This document shows positions 30,160-40,278 of a DNA stretch of 64,000 nt, one piece after another (position 1 is the first letter of the stretch; each line of letters starts with the position of its first letter). The stretch comes from Rhododendron vialii (lineage: Eukaryota; Streptophyta; Magnoliopsida; Ericales; Ericaceae), in NCBI RefSeq assembly GCF_030253575.1, contig NC_080564.1, positions 5,562,501 to 5,626,500 of the forward strand, in the 5' to 3' direction. The position numbers and the translations under genes are program-made. Under the pieces are notes generated by a model, which saw only the letters and a list, made by a program, of their open reading frames with translations, did not search any database and was not told where the DNA came from.

Positions 30160-33100
30160 ATGGCTGAAGAAAAATACAAGATCGAGAAGTTCAATGGTAC
30201 AAACTATGCTTTCTGGAAGATGCAGATGGAGGATATTTTGTATCAGAAGGATCTATATCATCCGATCAGTGGCACAAAACCAGAAAGCATAAAGCAAGCA
30301 GATTGGGATATTTTGGATCGCAAAGCTTTGGGGACTGTGCGATTGAGCCTCGCGCCGTCGGTTGCGTCGAATATTGCCAAAGAAAAGACTACAGCAGATT
30401 TGTTCAAAGCCCTAGAAAAGATGTACGAGAAACCTTCTGCGGTGAACAAGGTATATCTTATGAAAAAATTGTTTAACCTAAAGATGCCTGAAAACTCTAT
30501 TGTTGCTAAACATCTGAATGAATTTAATACGGTCACGAATCAGTTAGAATCCGTGGGTATTAATTTTGATGATGAGATTAGAGCTCTTGTTCTACTATCG
30601 AGTTTGCCAGAAAGTTGGAATGGACTTGTCGTGGCAGTGAGTAATTCCTCCGGGTCTGTAACAATTAAATTGGAGGATGTTACTGGATTGATATTAGGAG
30701 AAGAGGCTAGGAGGAGAGCATCAGGTGAGGATGTTGCTTCGGGTTCAGCACTTAGTATAGAGGACAGAGGCAGGTCTGCAAATAGGGGAGGCAACAAGGG
30801 CAAGGGAAGAGGGAGTTCCAAGAACAGGGGCAGGAGTAAATCTCGTACTAGAGAAGTGAAACCTGAAGGTTGTTGGAACTGTGGTCAGTTGGGGCATTGG
30901 AAGCGAGACTGTAAGGCACCACCGAAAAAGCAGCAGAACGGGAATAATCAGGGGGGTAAGAACACTGTAAATGTTTCTGAGGAATCGGATAATGAAGCCT
31001 TGATTTGTTCGCTGGATTCTCGCGATGAGTCTTGGATTGTAGACTCGGGAGCCTCATTCCATGCTACTTCACGCATGGATGTGCTACAGAATTATGTGCA
31101 GGGAAACTTTGGAAAAGTTTATCTGGGTGATGATGAATCTTGCAACATAATTGGGAAAGGGGATGTGTATATGACTCAGACAGACGGGACAGTACTGAAA
31201 TTGAAGGATGTTAGACATGTGCCTAGTCTAACAAGGAATCTTATTTCGGTGGGTCAGTTGTCAGAGGGTGGAGTGGTCACATCGTTTACATCAGACGCTT
31301 GGAAGATGAGCAAAGGGGCACTGGTTGTGGCTCGCGGTAAAAAGGAAGGAACCTTATATGTATCTTCGGGTACTTACTGTAGCATCGCAGTGGCAGCATC
31401 AGTGGTTAATTGTACTACGTGGCATCGTAGGCTGGGTCACATGAGCGAAAAGGGGATGAAAGTAATGTTGTCAAAAGGGAAATTGCCGGGTTGTAAGTCG
31501 CTGGACTTGGACTTCTGTGAGGATTGCATCTTCGGGAAACAGAGGAAAGTTAGCTTTACAAAGGTGGCAAAAACTCTAAAATTAGAGAAGTTGGAGTTGG
31601 TTCATACAGACGTGTGGGGACCATCTCAGGTATCTTCTCTTGGTGGCTCATGTTATTTTGTTACTTTCATTGATGATGCTACTAGAAAATTATGGGTTTA
31701 TTTTCTCAAGCATAAATCTGATGTGTTTGGTGTTTTCAAGAATTGGAAAGCATTAGTTGAGAATGAAACAGGAAAGAAATTGAAGTGTCTGAAATCTGAT
31801 AATGGCGGCGAGTATTGTGATGGTGAGTTTGAGGCTTACTGTGCTGCAAATGGGATTCGAAGGTTGAAAACGATCCCAAAGAAGCCAAGGCAGAATGGAG
31901 TTGCTGAGCGCATGAATAGGACGATCCTAGAGCGCGCAAGGAGCATGAGGTTACATGCTGGGTTACCTAAGCAATTCTGGGCTGACGCAGTAAATACAGC
32001 GGCGTATTTGATCAACAGGGGACCTTCAGTTCCTTTGAACAATGGATTGCCGGAGGAGACTTGGTCAGGTAAAGAGGTAAATTTATCTCATTTACGAGTA
32101 TTTGGTTGCATGGCCTATATGCATATTGAATCGAGTGATAGGGGTAAACTTGATGCTAAGTCTCGAAAGTGCGTGTTCATAGGCTATGGTACTGATAGCT
32201 ATGGGTATAGGCTATATGATTTTGAAAATCGGAAAACACGCAGGAGTATGGATGTGGTATTTAATGAGTCTGTTTTGTATAGAAATAGACAGAATCAACC
32301 CGATGAGGCTAAAGAAAATTCAGACTTTGTAGAGTTTGAGGGGATCCCTGACAGTAATGTCTTACAGTCTCAGGATATTAATATACAACCTACTCCACAG
32401 GCAGATCCACAGACTCCTCCACTCAGGAGGTCTACACGTACCGTTAAACCACCAATGCGTTATTCTCCTGCTTTACACTATTTGTTGTTAACTGATAGTG
32501 GTGAACCAGAATGTTTTAAGGAAGCATTGCAGGTGGAGACCAGGGGAGAGTGGGAGCGAGCAATGGATGATGAGATGGATTCTCTCTCATCAAACCAGAC
32601 TTGGGACTTGGTTCAGTTGCCCAAGGGGAAGAGAGCTTTGCACAACAAATGGGTATACAGGCTTAAGGAAGAATCTGATGGGAGCAAACGGTACAAGGCG
32701 AGGTTGGTAGTAAAGGGTTTTGAGCAGAAACCAGGTATTGACTACACCGAAATCTTTTCTCCTGTGGTAAAGATTTGTACTATCAGATGTGTCCTTAATA
32801 TTGTGGCTGTTGAGAATTTGCACTTAGAGCAGTTAGATGTTAAAACTGCTTTCCTTCATGGGGATTTGGAGGAGGATATTTATATGCATCAGCCAGAGGG
32901 TTTTGTTGTCAATGGGAAAGAGGATCAGGTATGTAAGCTTCGAAGGAGTCTGTATGGGTTGAAGCAGGCGCCTAGGCAGTGGTATAAAAGGTTTGATACC
33001 TTTATGACAAATACGGGGTTCAGTAGATGTCATGGGGATCACTGTTGTTATTTTAAGAAGCTTGGTAAATCGTATCTCATACTTTTGTTGTATGTAGATG

Positions 33101-34053
33101 ATATGCTTGTTGCAGGTTCAAGCATGGATGAGATTGCTAATCTCAAGGCACAGCTGTCCAGGGAGTTTGCAATGAAGGATTTGGGTTCTGCAAAGAAAAT
33201 CCTTGGGATGCGAATCAGTAGGGACAGGGTGAACCGAAAGTTGAAGTTGTCACAGGAGGAATATGTTGAAAAGGTGCTCAAAAGGTTCAACATGGAAGGT
33301 GCTAAGCCCGTTAGCACACCGTTGGCAAGTCACTTCAAGCTTTCAAGGGAAAAAGGGGCAGTAACTGATGAAGAAAAGAACTACATGGCCAAAGTTCCAT
33401 ATGCCTCGGCGGTAGGCAGCTTGATGTATGCTATGGTTAGCACAAGGCCAGACATTGCTCAAGCAGTGGGAGTTGTCAGCAGGTTTATGGCAAATCCAGG
33501 CAAGGAGCATTGGGAGGCAGTCAAGTGGATTTTGCGGTATCTGAGAGGTACTTCTGATTTGGCTTTGTGTTTTGGAGGTTCTGATATTTGTTTGCAAGGA
33601 TATGTGGATTCGGATTTAGCAGGGGACATTGACAGCAGGAAGAGCACTACTGGGTATGTTTTTACACTGGGGAGTGCAGCAGTTGATTGGGTCTCGCGGC
33701 TACAGAAAATAGTGACTATTTCCACAACAGAGGCGGAGTATGTTGCAGCCACGGAGGCATGCAAGGAGATGGTATGGCTAAGGAGCTTCATGAAAGAGTT
33801 GGGTAAGGAACATGACAATTGCAAATTGTTTAGCGATAGTCAGAGTGCAATACATCTGGCAAAGAACGCAGCTTTTCATTCGAGGACCAAGCATATTGAC
33901 ATAAAGTATCACTTTATTCGCGCTTTATTGGAGGATGGGCAGTTCACTTTGGAGAAGATTCACACAAGGGATAATCCGGCAGACATGTTTACGAAGGTGG
34001 TTACTGTGGAGAAGCTGAAGTCTTGTTCAGCTTCTGTGGGTCTCCAAGCTTGA
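30160..34053 (+). CDS. Copia-2 gag-pol polyprotein
   Basis: 1297 aa from the ATG at 30160 (MAEEKYKIEKFNG); the frame is open further upstream through the PBS, but this ATG matches the usual gag start. In order: gag; CCHC knuckle CWNCGQLGHWKRDC (about 238-251); retropepsin WIVDSGASFHAT (about 291); GAG-pre-integrase WHRRLGHMSEKGM; integrase D-D-E in HTDVWGP (about 481), KSDNGGEYC (about 546) and NGVAERMNR (about 580); RT with LDVKTAFLHGDL and YVDDMLVAG (about 977); RNase H with YVDSDLAGD, STTEAEYVA and HIDIKYHFIR. All catalytic residues that I can check are present. Confidence 0.96.
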   Translation: MAEEKYKIEKFNGTNYAFWKMQMEDILYQKDLYHPISGTKPESIKQADWDILDRKALGTVRLSLAPSVASNIAKEKTTADLFKALEKMYEKPSAVNKVYLMKKLFNLKMPENSIVAKHLNEFNTVTNQLESVGINFDDEIRALVLLSSLPESWNGLVVAVSNSSGSVTIKLEDVTGLILGEEARRRASGEDVASGSALSIEDRGRSANRGGNKGKGRGSSKNRGRSKSRTREVKPEGCWNCGQLGHWKRDCKAPPKKQQNGNNQGGKNTVNVSEESDNEALICSLDSRDESWIVDSGASFHATSRMDVLQNYVQGNFGKVYLGDDESCNIIGKGDVYMTQTDGTVLKLKDVRHVPSLTRNLISVGQLSEGGVVTSFTSDAWKMSKGALVVARGKKEGTLYVSSGTYCSIAVAASVVNCTTWHRRLGHMSEKGMKVMLSKGKLPGCKSLDLDFCEDCIFGKQRKVSFTKVAKTLKLEKLELVHTDVWGPSQVSSLGGSCYFVTFIDDATRKLWVYFLKHKSDVFGVFKNWKALVENETGKKLKCLKSDNGGEYCDGEFEAYCAANGIRRLKTIPKKPRQNGVAERMNRTILERARSMRLHAGLPKQFWADAVNTAAYLINRGPSVPLNNGLPEETWSGKEVNLSHLRVFGCMAYMHIESSDRGKLDAKSRKCVFIGYGTDSYGYRLYDFENRKTRRSMDVVFNESVLYRNRQNQPDEAKENSDFVEFEGIPDSNVLQSQDINIQPTPQADPQTPPLRRSTRTVKPPMRYSPALHYLLLTDSGEPECFKEALQVETRGEWERAMDDEMDSLSSNQTWDLVQLPKGKRALHNKWVYRLKEESDGSKRYKARLVVKGFEQKPGIDYTEIFSPVVKICTIRCVLNIVAVENLHLEQLDVKTAFLHGDLEEDIYMHQPEGFVVNGKEDQVCKLRRSLYGLKQAPRQWYKRFDTFMTNTGFSRCHGDHCCYFKKLGKSYLILLLYVDDMLVAGSSMDEIANLKAQLSREFAMKDLGSAKKILGMRISRDRVNRKLKLSQEEYVEKVLKRFNMEGAKPVSTPLASHFKLSREKGAVTDEEKNYMAKVPYASAVGSLMYAMVSTRPDIAQAVGVVSRFMANPGKEHWEAVKWILRYLRGTSDLALCFGGSDICLQGYVDSDLAGDIDSRKSTTGYVFTLGSAAVDWVSRLQKIVTISTTEAEYVAATEACKEMVWLRSFMKELGKEHDNCKLFSDSQSAIHLAKNAAFHSRTKHIDIKYHFIRALLEDGQFTLEKIHTRDNPADMFTKVVTVEKLKSCSASVGLQA

Positions 34054-34131
34054 GTGGGAGGCTGGGTGCTGGTGGTGTTAATGATAGTTGATGATTGGCT
34101 GGATGTCTAATCATGTCTTCAAGTGGGAGAT

Positions 34132-34474
34132 TGTTGAGATGTGAAGACAATTTTAGAGTCGCAGTAAAAATGACCCGGAAGGTTTTGGGTCCCGCCCAAC
34201 GCAGGTTTTAGCGTTTTTTAGGGTTTTCTAGTGTTAGCTTGTTTGCACATATAAAAGCAAAGCTAGGGCTGCCTCTTTTTTGTAACTCTGACATATTTTC
34301 ATCATAGTGAAACACCCCAGCACCCCGTGGACGTACGATTAAGCAATCAGCTTAAGTCGGAACCACGTAATCTCTGTGTCTTGTTCTTTTCTTACTTTAT
34401 ATTGTTTTCTGTTCTTGATTTGTTCTTCGATTGTGTGCGTTTGCTTGTGGGTTTGGACGTTCGAATCCCCAACA
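34132..34474 (+). repeat. Copia-2 3' LTR (343 bp)
   Basis: Same sequence as 29774-30116; TATA box at 34250-34256. Confidence 0.96.
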
Positions 34475-34591
34475 AGATCTATATATGTAAGGTAGTAGAT
34501 AAGATCTCTACATGTAAGGTAGGAGATAGTTACAGGTTTTAAGGTGTCAAAACGGTGTGGGGCACTGAATTGGGGTTGCATGAGTTGTGGG

Positions 34592-34598
34592 TTTTATA
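34592..34598 (-). promoter_or_regulatory. Displaced TATA box of reductase copy B
   Basis: gttttata (minus TATAAAAC) lies in the block homologous to 9881-9888, the TATA of copy A. Because copia-2 is inserted in between, it is now 4.9 kb from the ATG at 29691 instead of about 0.2 kb. Confidence 0.6.
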
Positions 34599-34810
34599 GT
34601 AGTAGAAGTTGCTGCTAGCTAGAATCATTGCATGCGTAGGTTTTTATAGTAGAAGTTGCTAGAATTTGCCTTTATTTAGTTTTTATGTCCAGATATATAG
34701 ATTAGTAGTAAGTTAGATGAGAAGAAAATATAATTTTGATAACCGAACAAGCCCTAAATTCGTTGGTGGAGTAAAACTTACGAAAGTCTTGTATGTTTCT
34801 CTCTTTTGGA

Positions 34811-35031
34811 GAAATTTTTCAGTGAGCAGGTATATCTCATGTGGTACCCGTTTGACATATTTAGACTATCTCATATACTTTTGAACGGTTCGAATTAAAC
34901 CCTATTTCTCCTCTCATCTCAACACTTTCTCTCTTATTTTTGTCTCTCCAAATCCAAGCCATCTAAAAACACAATAAACAGCTCGAATGCGCCGAACGAA
35001 CATCACGTGGTATCCACCTCGCACTGAAATT
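34811..35031. mobile_element. MITE-like repeat, same family as 199-408
   Basis: Inverted ends gaaatttttcagtg / cactgaaattc. The middle contains acactttctctctta and tctccaaatccaagcc like the copy at 199. Absent from copy A at the homologous place. Confidence 0.6.
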
Positions 35032-35100
35032 CATTTATGTGGGTTGTGGGGTAATGCTTGTTGTACTATTTATTTTTATATTTATATATAAAAAATTAAT

Positions 35101-35324
35101 GCCATATTTGGTTTGGTTTTTGAAAAAAAAATTTCAACTCTAAATATACTCATTACTCTTATTTTTAATCATTACTCTTCACTTATTACATATATCTTCA
35201 ATCATTATTCTCATTTCTTTATCTATCTCTCTTCACTCATTACCTTTATTTTCAATCATTACTTTATTTTTCTCTGCACTCATAATTCCAAAAAATTTAT
35301 TAAAAACTCATCCAAACAAAGCAT
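35101..35324. mobile_element. Possible MITE, copy B only
   Basis: Imperfect inverted ends (ttggtttggtttttg / aaaactcatccaaacaaag) around a T-rich core with short repeated cattac motifs. Not in copy A, which has the MITE at 10271 near this site. Confidence 0.4.
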
Positions 35325-35423
35325 AAAGGTTTAATTCTTTTGTAGTGTCTGAATCTAGACAAGCGTTTTGTCTACATGTGTAGACTCAAGTAAGCAAATA
35401 TCTCAGATGTGCAAATTGCTTTT

Positions 35424-36392
35424 CCCTCCTCCCCTGACAGTCCCCCTCCAACCTTTTTGCCAAAATATCCGAAATACCCCCGACCTCCACCATTTTAACT
35501 AAATTCTATTTTTATTTAATTTCTTAATTCTTTTATCTTATTTATTTAATTATTTAATTATTTCTTTTTCTTAAAATATTTTTTTTCTTTTATTTATTTA
35601 ATATTCTTTATATCTTTTTTCTCTTTTAAACATTATTTCTTTTATCTTATTTATTTAATATTCTTTATGTAATTTCTTTTCTTCTTATCTTCTTATTTTC
35701 TTTAATTAAGCATCCACTTCATAATCTAAGGTTGCATTTATATCAACTTCGAATGTACCCATCCCTAATCCCTACATTCAAGAATATTAAATAAATAAGA
35801 TAAAAAAATTAAGAAATTAAATAAATAATGGTGGGTTTGAATTGAAAAGTTAAGTAACTTTTTTTTTTTGTCTTTTTTTGATTTTTTTACATTTGTTTAT
35901 TTTGGGTCAAACTTTTGTGATTTATTGATTTGTCTCGACAAGAAGAATCGGAAAAGTAAATTTTTTTTTATCAAAACTCATAATTTTTTGAATAAAGACA
36001 AAAATAAGTCAAAAGGACAATTTTTTTTTTACTTATTCTTGTCTTTTTGAAAAAAATTGAGTTTCGATTATAATTTTTTACCTTTTTGATTCCTCTCGTC
36101 GAGATGAATCAATAAGTCACAAAAGTTTAACGCAAAACTAACAAATGTGAAAAAAAATGGAACAAAAACAAAAAATAAGTCAAAATGACTTTTTAATCCA
36201 AATCAACCCTAAACGAGAAAAAATATTAAATAAATAAAAGATAAAAAAGATATAAAGAAAAAGAGATAAATAATTAAATAAATAAATAAGATAAAAAGAA
36301 TTAAGAAATTAAATAAAAATAGAATTTATTAAAAGAGTTGGGGTTGGGGGTATTTCGGACATTTGGCAAAAAGGCAGGAGGGGGGAAAGCAT
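35424..36392. mobile_element. About 0.97-kb foldback element with nested inverted repeat, copy B only
   Basis: The outer arms (about 35424-35530 and 36275-36392) are inverse: gcttttccctcct.. and accccc at the left, gggggtatttcgga..aggaggggggaaagc at the right, each followed inward by an AT-rich ttaatttcttaattctttt-type block. Within it, about 35865-36180, is a second inverted repeat (ttgtgatttattgatttgtc / aatcaataagtcacaaaag). Copy A at 10745 reads aataagatgtgacaattgaatgg with no insertion. No coding capacity. Confidence 0.75.
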
Positions 36393-36489
36393 CTCTCATA
36401 AGATGTGGACAATTGAATGGGACACTAGCTGGGCTCACGCTGAAAGGAAAAAACCAGAGATTAAAATTGAAAAAGCTAGATCTAATTGC

Positions 36490-36853
36490 AGGGGTGAGCA
36501 TCGTGTTCAGGTCGTATCATCTTGTATTCATATCAGAATACTGTTAGCCCTAACGCAAATGTTTAACTTTTTTTGTTATCGTGTCGTGTCGTATTAATCG
36601 TGTTTCGCGTAAAAAAATAGTCAATCTTAACCCGCTAACTTCGTGTCAGGTTATTGTATTCTTTCATAAATAGTGTCGTGTCATCTTATATTCGTATCAG
36701 AATTTTCTCAACTCTAATCCGACCTATTTATCTTTCCGTATTATCGTGTCGTGTCATAGTCGTGTTTCGTGTCAGAAATAACTGACCCTAACTTGCTAAC
36801 TTTGTGTCGGGTTCGTAGCGTGTTCTCGTGTCGTATCGAAAATTCTCACCCCT
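36490..36853. mobile_element. MITE-like element rich in cgtgtcgtgtc motifs, copy B only
   Basis: Ends aggggtgagc / tctcacccct form a roughly 10-bp inverted repeat. The interior repeats cgtgtcgtgtcgtattaatc and similar. Copy A lacks it (taattaccctta at 10825). Confidence 0.65.
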
Positions 36854-36870
36854 ATATATAATTATCATCA

Positions 36871-37092
36871 GGGCTGATCAAGGCAGGACGTCCGGATTTT
36901 TGCTAAAATCGGGATCACGAATTTTCAGTCGTTGGATTGTGTTTCAATGGTCCAGATATACGAAAAGTTTATGACCGGTCATAAATGTTCATAAACCTTC
37001 CGCATATCTGGACCATTGAAAATACAATCCAACAGCTTAGAGCTAAAGTCCGGATCAAAACAAAAATCTGGACACCCTAACTTGATCAGCCC
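36871..37092. mobile_element. Foldback MITE (222 bp), copy B only
   Basis: Nearly full-length hairpin: gggctgatcaaggcaggacg at the left and its imperfect inverse ending acttgatcagccc at the right, with a central palindrome atgaccggtcat near 36973. Confidence 0.8.
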
Positions 37093-37533
37093 TGCCCTTA
37101 CTAGTATGTAAATCTGTCTATATATAAACAGTTACAGGGTTAATGATGGAGGGCAATGAATTAGTGGGGTTGAGTGAGTTTTGGTAATACACTAGAAGTT
37201 GCTAGAATCATTGCATGCGTAGACTTCTGATGGTCAATTTGATATTTGCATCGATATCTTAAGGGAATATACAAATTGTATTAAAAATCAAATAAGACGG
37301 ATGAGGAAGAAGTGTTGCAAATTCTATATTTATATATGTTGCGAAGAATTGATGAAATATAAAAATAAAAATAAAAAATGAAGGTAAACACCGCTGAACA
37401 CTGCCGAAGAAGAAGCTATTAACGAAGAAACCAGTCAAAGGACCGGACATCATCCAAAGCAAGATTTTACTATTTTGTTGCATTATCCGTGGACCGTGAT
37501 AGATTCTCTTGTAAATTTATGAATTAAAAATGG

Positions 37534-37752
37534 CAGTGAATCTATCTATCGATCTATCTATCTATCTATCTATCAATCAATATAGTATAGAAATGTGTGT
37601 GAACCTTCAAAACCTCCAAACTCCAATTCCTAGAATTTTTAGTCTTTTTAAAAAAATAAATCTATCAATATAGTATAGAAATGTGTGTGAGCCTTCAAAA
37701 CCTCCAAACTTCAATTCCTAAATTCCTAGAATTTTTAGTTTTTAAAAAAATA
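37534..37752. repeat. (TCTA)n tract and 89-bp tandem duplication
   Basis: A ctat repeat (about 37543-37575) runs into two tandem copies, 89 bp apart, of a unit starting caatatagtatagaaatgtg (37578 and 37667) and containing ccttcaaaacctccaaac. Confidence 0.85.
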
Positions 37753-37753
37753 A

Positions 37754-37754
<1 letters not shown>

Positions 37755-37802
<48 letters not shown>
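37755..37802. repeat. (GA)n microsatellite
   Basis: Uninterrupted GA repeat of about 46 bp. Confidence 0.97.
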
Positions 37803-37806
<4 letters not shown>

Positions 37807-37898
37807 AAGAAGGGGTGAAGGAGAGATTTTAGGGGAAAGTTGATTTTTTTAAGATGAAAAAGAGTTGAGTTTTAAGTAGTATAACAAAGTAATGATAA

Positions 37899-38021
37899 GG
37901 CTGCTGATTTTGCTACTTCATTTTTTATTAATGTCACTTCTCTGTAAGTATATTTTTGGTGCAAAAATACACTTGCATGGGAGTGACGTTAACAAAAAAT
38001 GAAGTGGCAAAATCATTTTCC
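37899..38021. mobile_element. 123-bp MITE with perfect 9-bp TSD
   Basis: Flanked by taatgataa (37890-37898 and 38022-38030). Inverted ends ggctgctgattttgcta / tggcaaaatcattttcc, with a long foldback (attttttattaatgtcactt / agtgacgttaacaaaaaat). Same family as 58609-58729. Confidence 0.88.
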
Positions 38022-38850
38022 TAATGATAATTGTACTTCTTTTGTTTTTCAAAACCCATATCGATGTTTTTTAAAATATATACTCCACTAATTAGAGTTG
38101 TAACCGATACCCAGGAGAAAAAAATAACAATGTGATTTTTTTTGTCAAAAAAATAAGAATATGATTTTTTTTCCTTGCAAACATGCATACCATTATCCTG
38201 TGGATATAATGGAAAAAATGCTACTGTGCATCGAATTTGAGACAGTAAAAAAAAATTAAACTACTATCTTTTTCATTATATAGCATTGTGCTTGCCCGAT
38301 ACACAAAACCAAAAAAATACCAATATGATTTTTTTTTGTTCCGTATATTGCATGAGCACAAATACTAGTTAGGAGTAATTGCCAGTAATAATTGCATTGT
38401 CTAATGCGGCCACGGGTCGCTCGAAGTAACCTAATTATCTTGATATTTATTTTGAGCTTTTTCGTAACCTAATTAATTTGTTTAATAATTTTGATAAAGA
38501 ATTTTATTATATATAGGTAAAACAAAGACTACTGGTCCACCGAAAGAGATGCTCCATGCATTTATCTTTGAAATAAGTGGCACGTCAGTTCATAAGTTTT
38601 CTTTCTTTTCAATCAATCATTCCTTGTACACCAGGTCCCGTTTCAGAAATTTTCGTAAAAAATAAGCAGCATATTTTACATTTTCAAACTTAAAAATAAT
38701 GTAAATAAAAAATAATTTTTTAATTTTTTGCACCGTATTAAAGATTTTAATGAGATCTATTAAACAAAATTCATATTGATAGGAAAATTATTTGCGTAAA
38801 CATATTATTTTTGAGCTTGAAATTGCCTTCTTAAAAAATACAGTAAGTAC

Positions 38851-39141
38851 TTATTTGACGTTTCGGAACGGCCCTAAGCGTTTAGGTGTAGGAGGCACAA
38901 TATTTTCCTCGTTAGTTGGCACAGTAATCTTCGGTTGCTTTGTCGTTAGCTGTGGATCCAACATCTTTAAATGAACCTTCTTGGGGGTGTTCGAATCGTA
39001 GACGGTCGAGACGTAGCACTTTTTGAATATTACCTGTTCACCATAAAAATGAAGCGGGCCACTTGGTCTACAAGGAAAATATTGCACAATTCTCAATAGA
39101 AAATAACTTTTGTATAGTGAGAGGGTAAGTATGAATTTCAA
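38851..39141 (-). other. Unrecognised coding-like ORF
   Basis: 96 codons with balanced composition, e.g. CRPSGPLHFYGEQ and VHLKMLDPQLTTKQPK. A GT donor follows HFYGEQ, so it may be a remnant exon. No family recognised, no promoter seen; it could be chance. Confidence 0.2.
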
Positions 39142-39413
39142 AATGCAGTATCAAAGATAATCACTAAAGTATTAATGTGATAATGCACTTCAATAATTTT
39201 TTTTATTGACCATTAGAAATTTGACATTCTTCGTTTTATTTTATTTTTTTTATCAGTGTTTGACATTCTTCGATGTCGTACATTCTTTGCTTTCTTGTGT
39301 AGTAGAATGAACAAAATTGGAATGTTCCATTATTGGTAACCAAAATCCAAATAAGCCATAACAAACATTTCCAAAGTACCAAAAAAAGAGAGTATATAAA
39401 TCATATTAAAAAA

Positions 39414-39590
39414 GGGAATTGATTTCTACACTGCATTTTTTTGATATCTACACTTTTTTTTTAGTTTTTTAGCAAAAAATACATACACTATCAATACTAA
39501 AATCTTTGCAACCAAAAAAAAAAAAATCAACACTAAAATCTAATAAAGAAATGTGGTTATCAAAAAATAGAGTGCAGAAATCAATTCTCT
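39414..39590. mobile_element. MITE (about 177 bp)
   Basis: Inverted ends gggaattgatttctacactg / gagtgcagaaatcaattctc, flanked by ttaaaaaa on both sides (8-9 bp duplication, weakened by low complexity). Confidence 0.75.
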
Positions 39591-40133
39591 TAAAAAAATG
39601 TATGAATCTAAGAGTTTAGTATCAAATCCAAGCTGTCCATTTATTTTTACCATAAGCTGTCCACTACTCCTACTGCTTTGATTCAAAATTGAGAAGGGGA
39701 AGCTTAATTAGGGCTTTGAGAAGAATTCATGGGCTTCACAAAACCCGATGTAAAACAACATTGAAGATTGGTGGGCCTCCTTTAAGAGATTCAAATAAGG
39801 GCCCAATACCACTCCTACGGTCTTGTTTCTTTTTGAGATCTCAAAACTTCTAGGCATGGTTTTTAACAAATTTTATCTGTCTATCTATATATCTCTCTTT
39901 ATTTATTATTCTAAAAAATCTCTCTTAAAATCCAATCCGAACAAGGTGACCTCACCGTATCCGTTAATTCTGCCAACTTGTGAGGTGGTCAATCAAAAAT
40001 CTTTTGGTTTTAACTCCATTTTATTGTGAGGTGGTCCCGCACGTCCTCCTCAAGATCAATAGATTCAATACCAAGAAAACAAAAATAGCAAAACCAGATC
40101 GAAGACCATATATGCAGATGATCATCACTAACC

Positions 40134-40278
40134 TTACTTGGTTGAAGTTGTCAAAAAGTCCATCAAGAAAGTCGAGCAGATGAGAAGCCATAGATGCGAG
40201 ATCACTTTTTTCCCCGCCGAAGGTTTTGGCAAGACGCGGAGAGGAAAGAAGAGATCGGAATCGGTGTGATTGAGACAC
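40134..40278 (-). pseudogene. Possible exon fragment of unknown gene
   Basis: A minus-strand frame from the ATG at 40278 ends at a good donor (CAA|gtaagg, near 40138). The translation ends MASHLLDFLDGLFDNFNQ. No downstream exon was found on this strand before 39.8 kb. Function not recognised; it may be a gene relic or chance. Confidence 0.25.

Larger units (their letters stand above)
29774..34474 (+). mobile_element. Full-length Ty1/copia (Tork/Tnt1-like) element upstream of reductase copy B
   Basis: 4701 bp. LTRs of 343 bp at 29774-30116 and 34132-34474 look identical over their whole length. Target duplication agatc (29769-29773 and 34475-34479). PBS tggtatcagagctcc at 30119; polypurine tract aagtgggaga before 34132. 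One open gag-pol frame. The features suggest a very recent, possibly still competent insertion. It lies antisense to the reductase gene. Confidence 0.97.

Noticed and set aside
40021-40133. C-terminal hydrophobic part of the 85-aa minus ORF as a membrane protein
   Set aside because: It lies beyond a good GT donor and is more likely intron read-through than coding.
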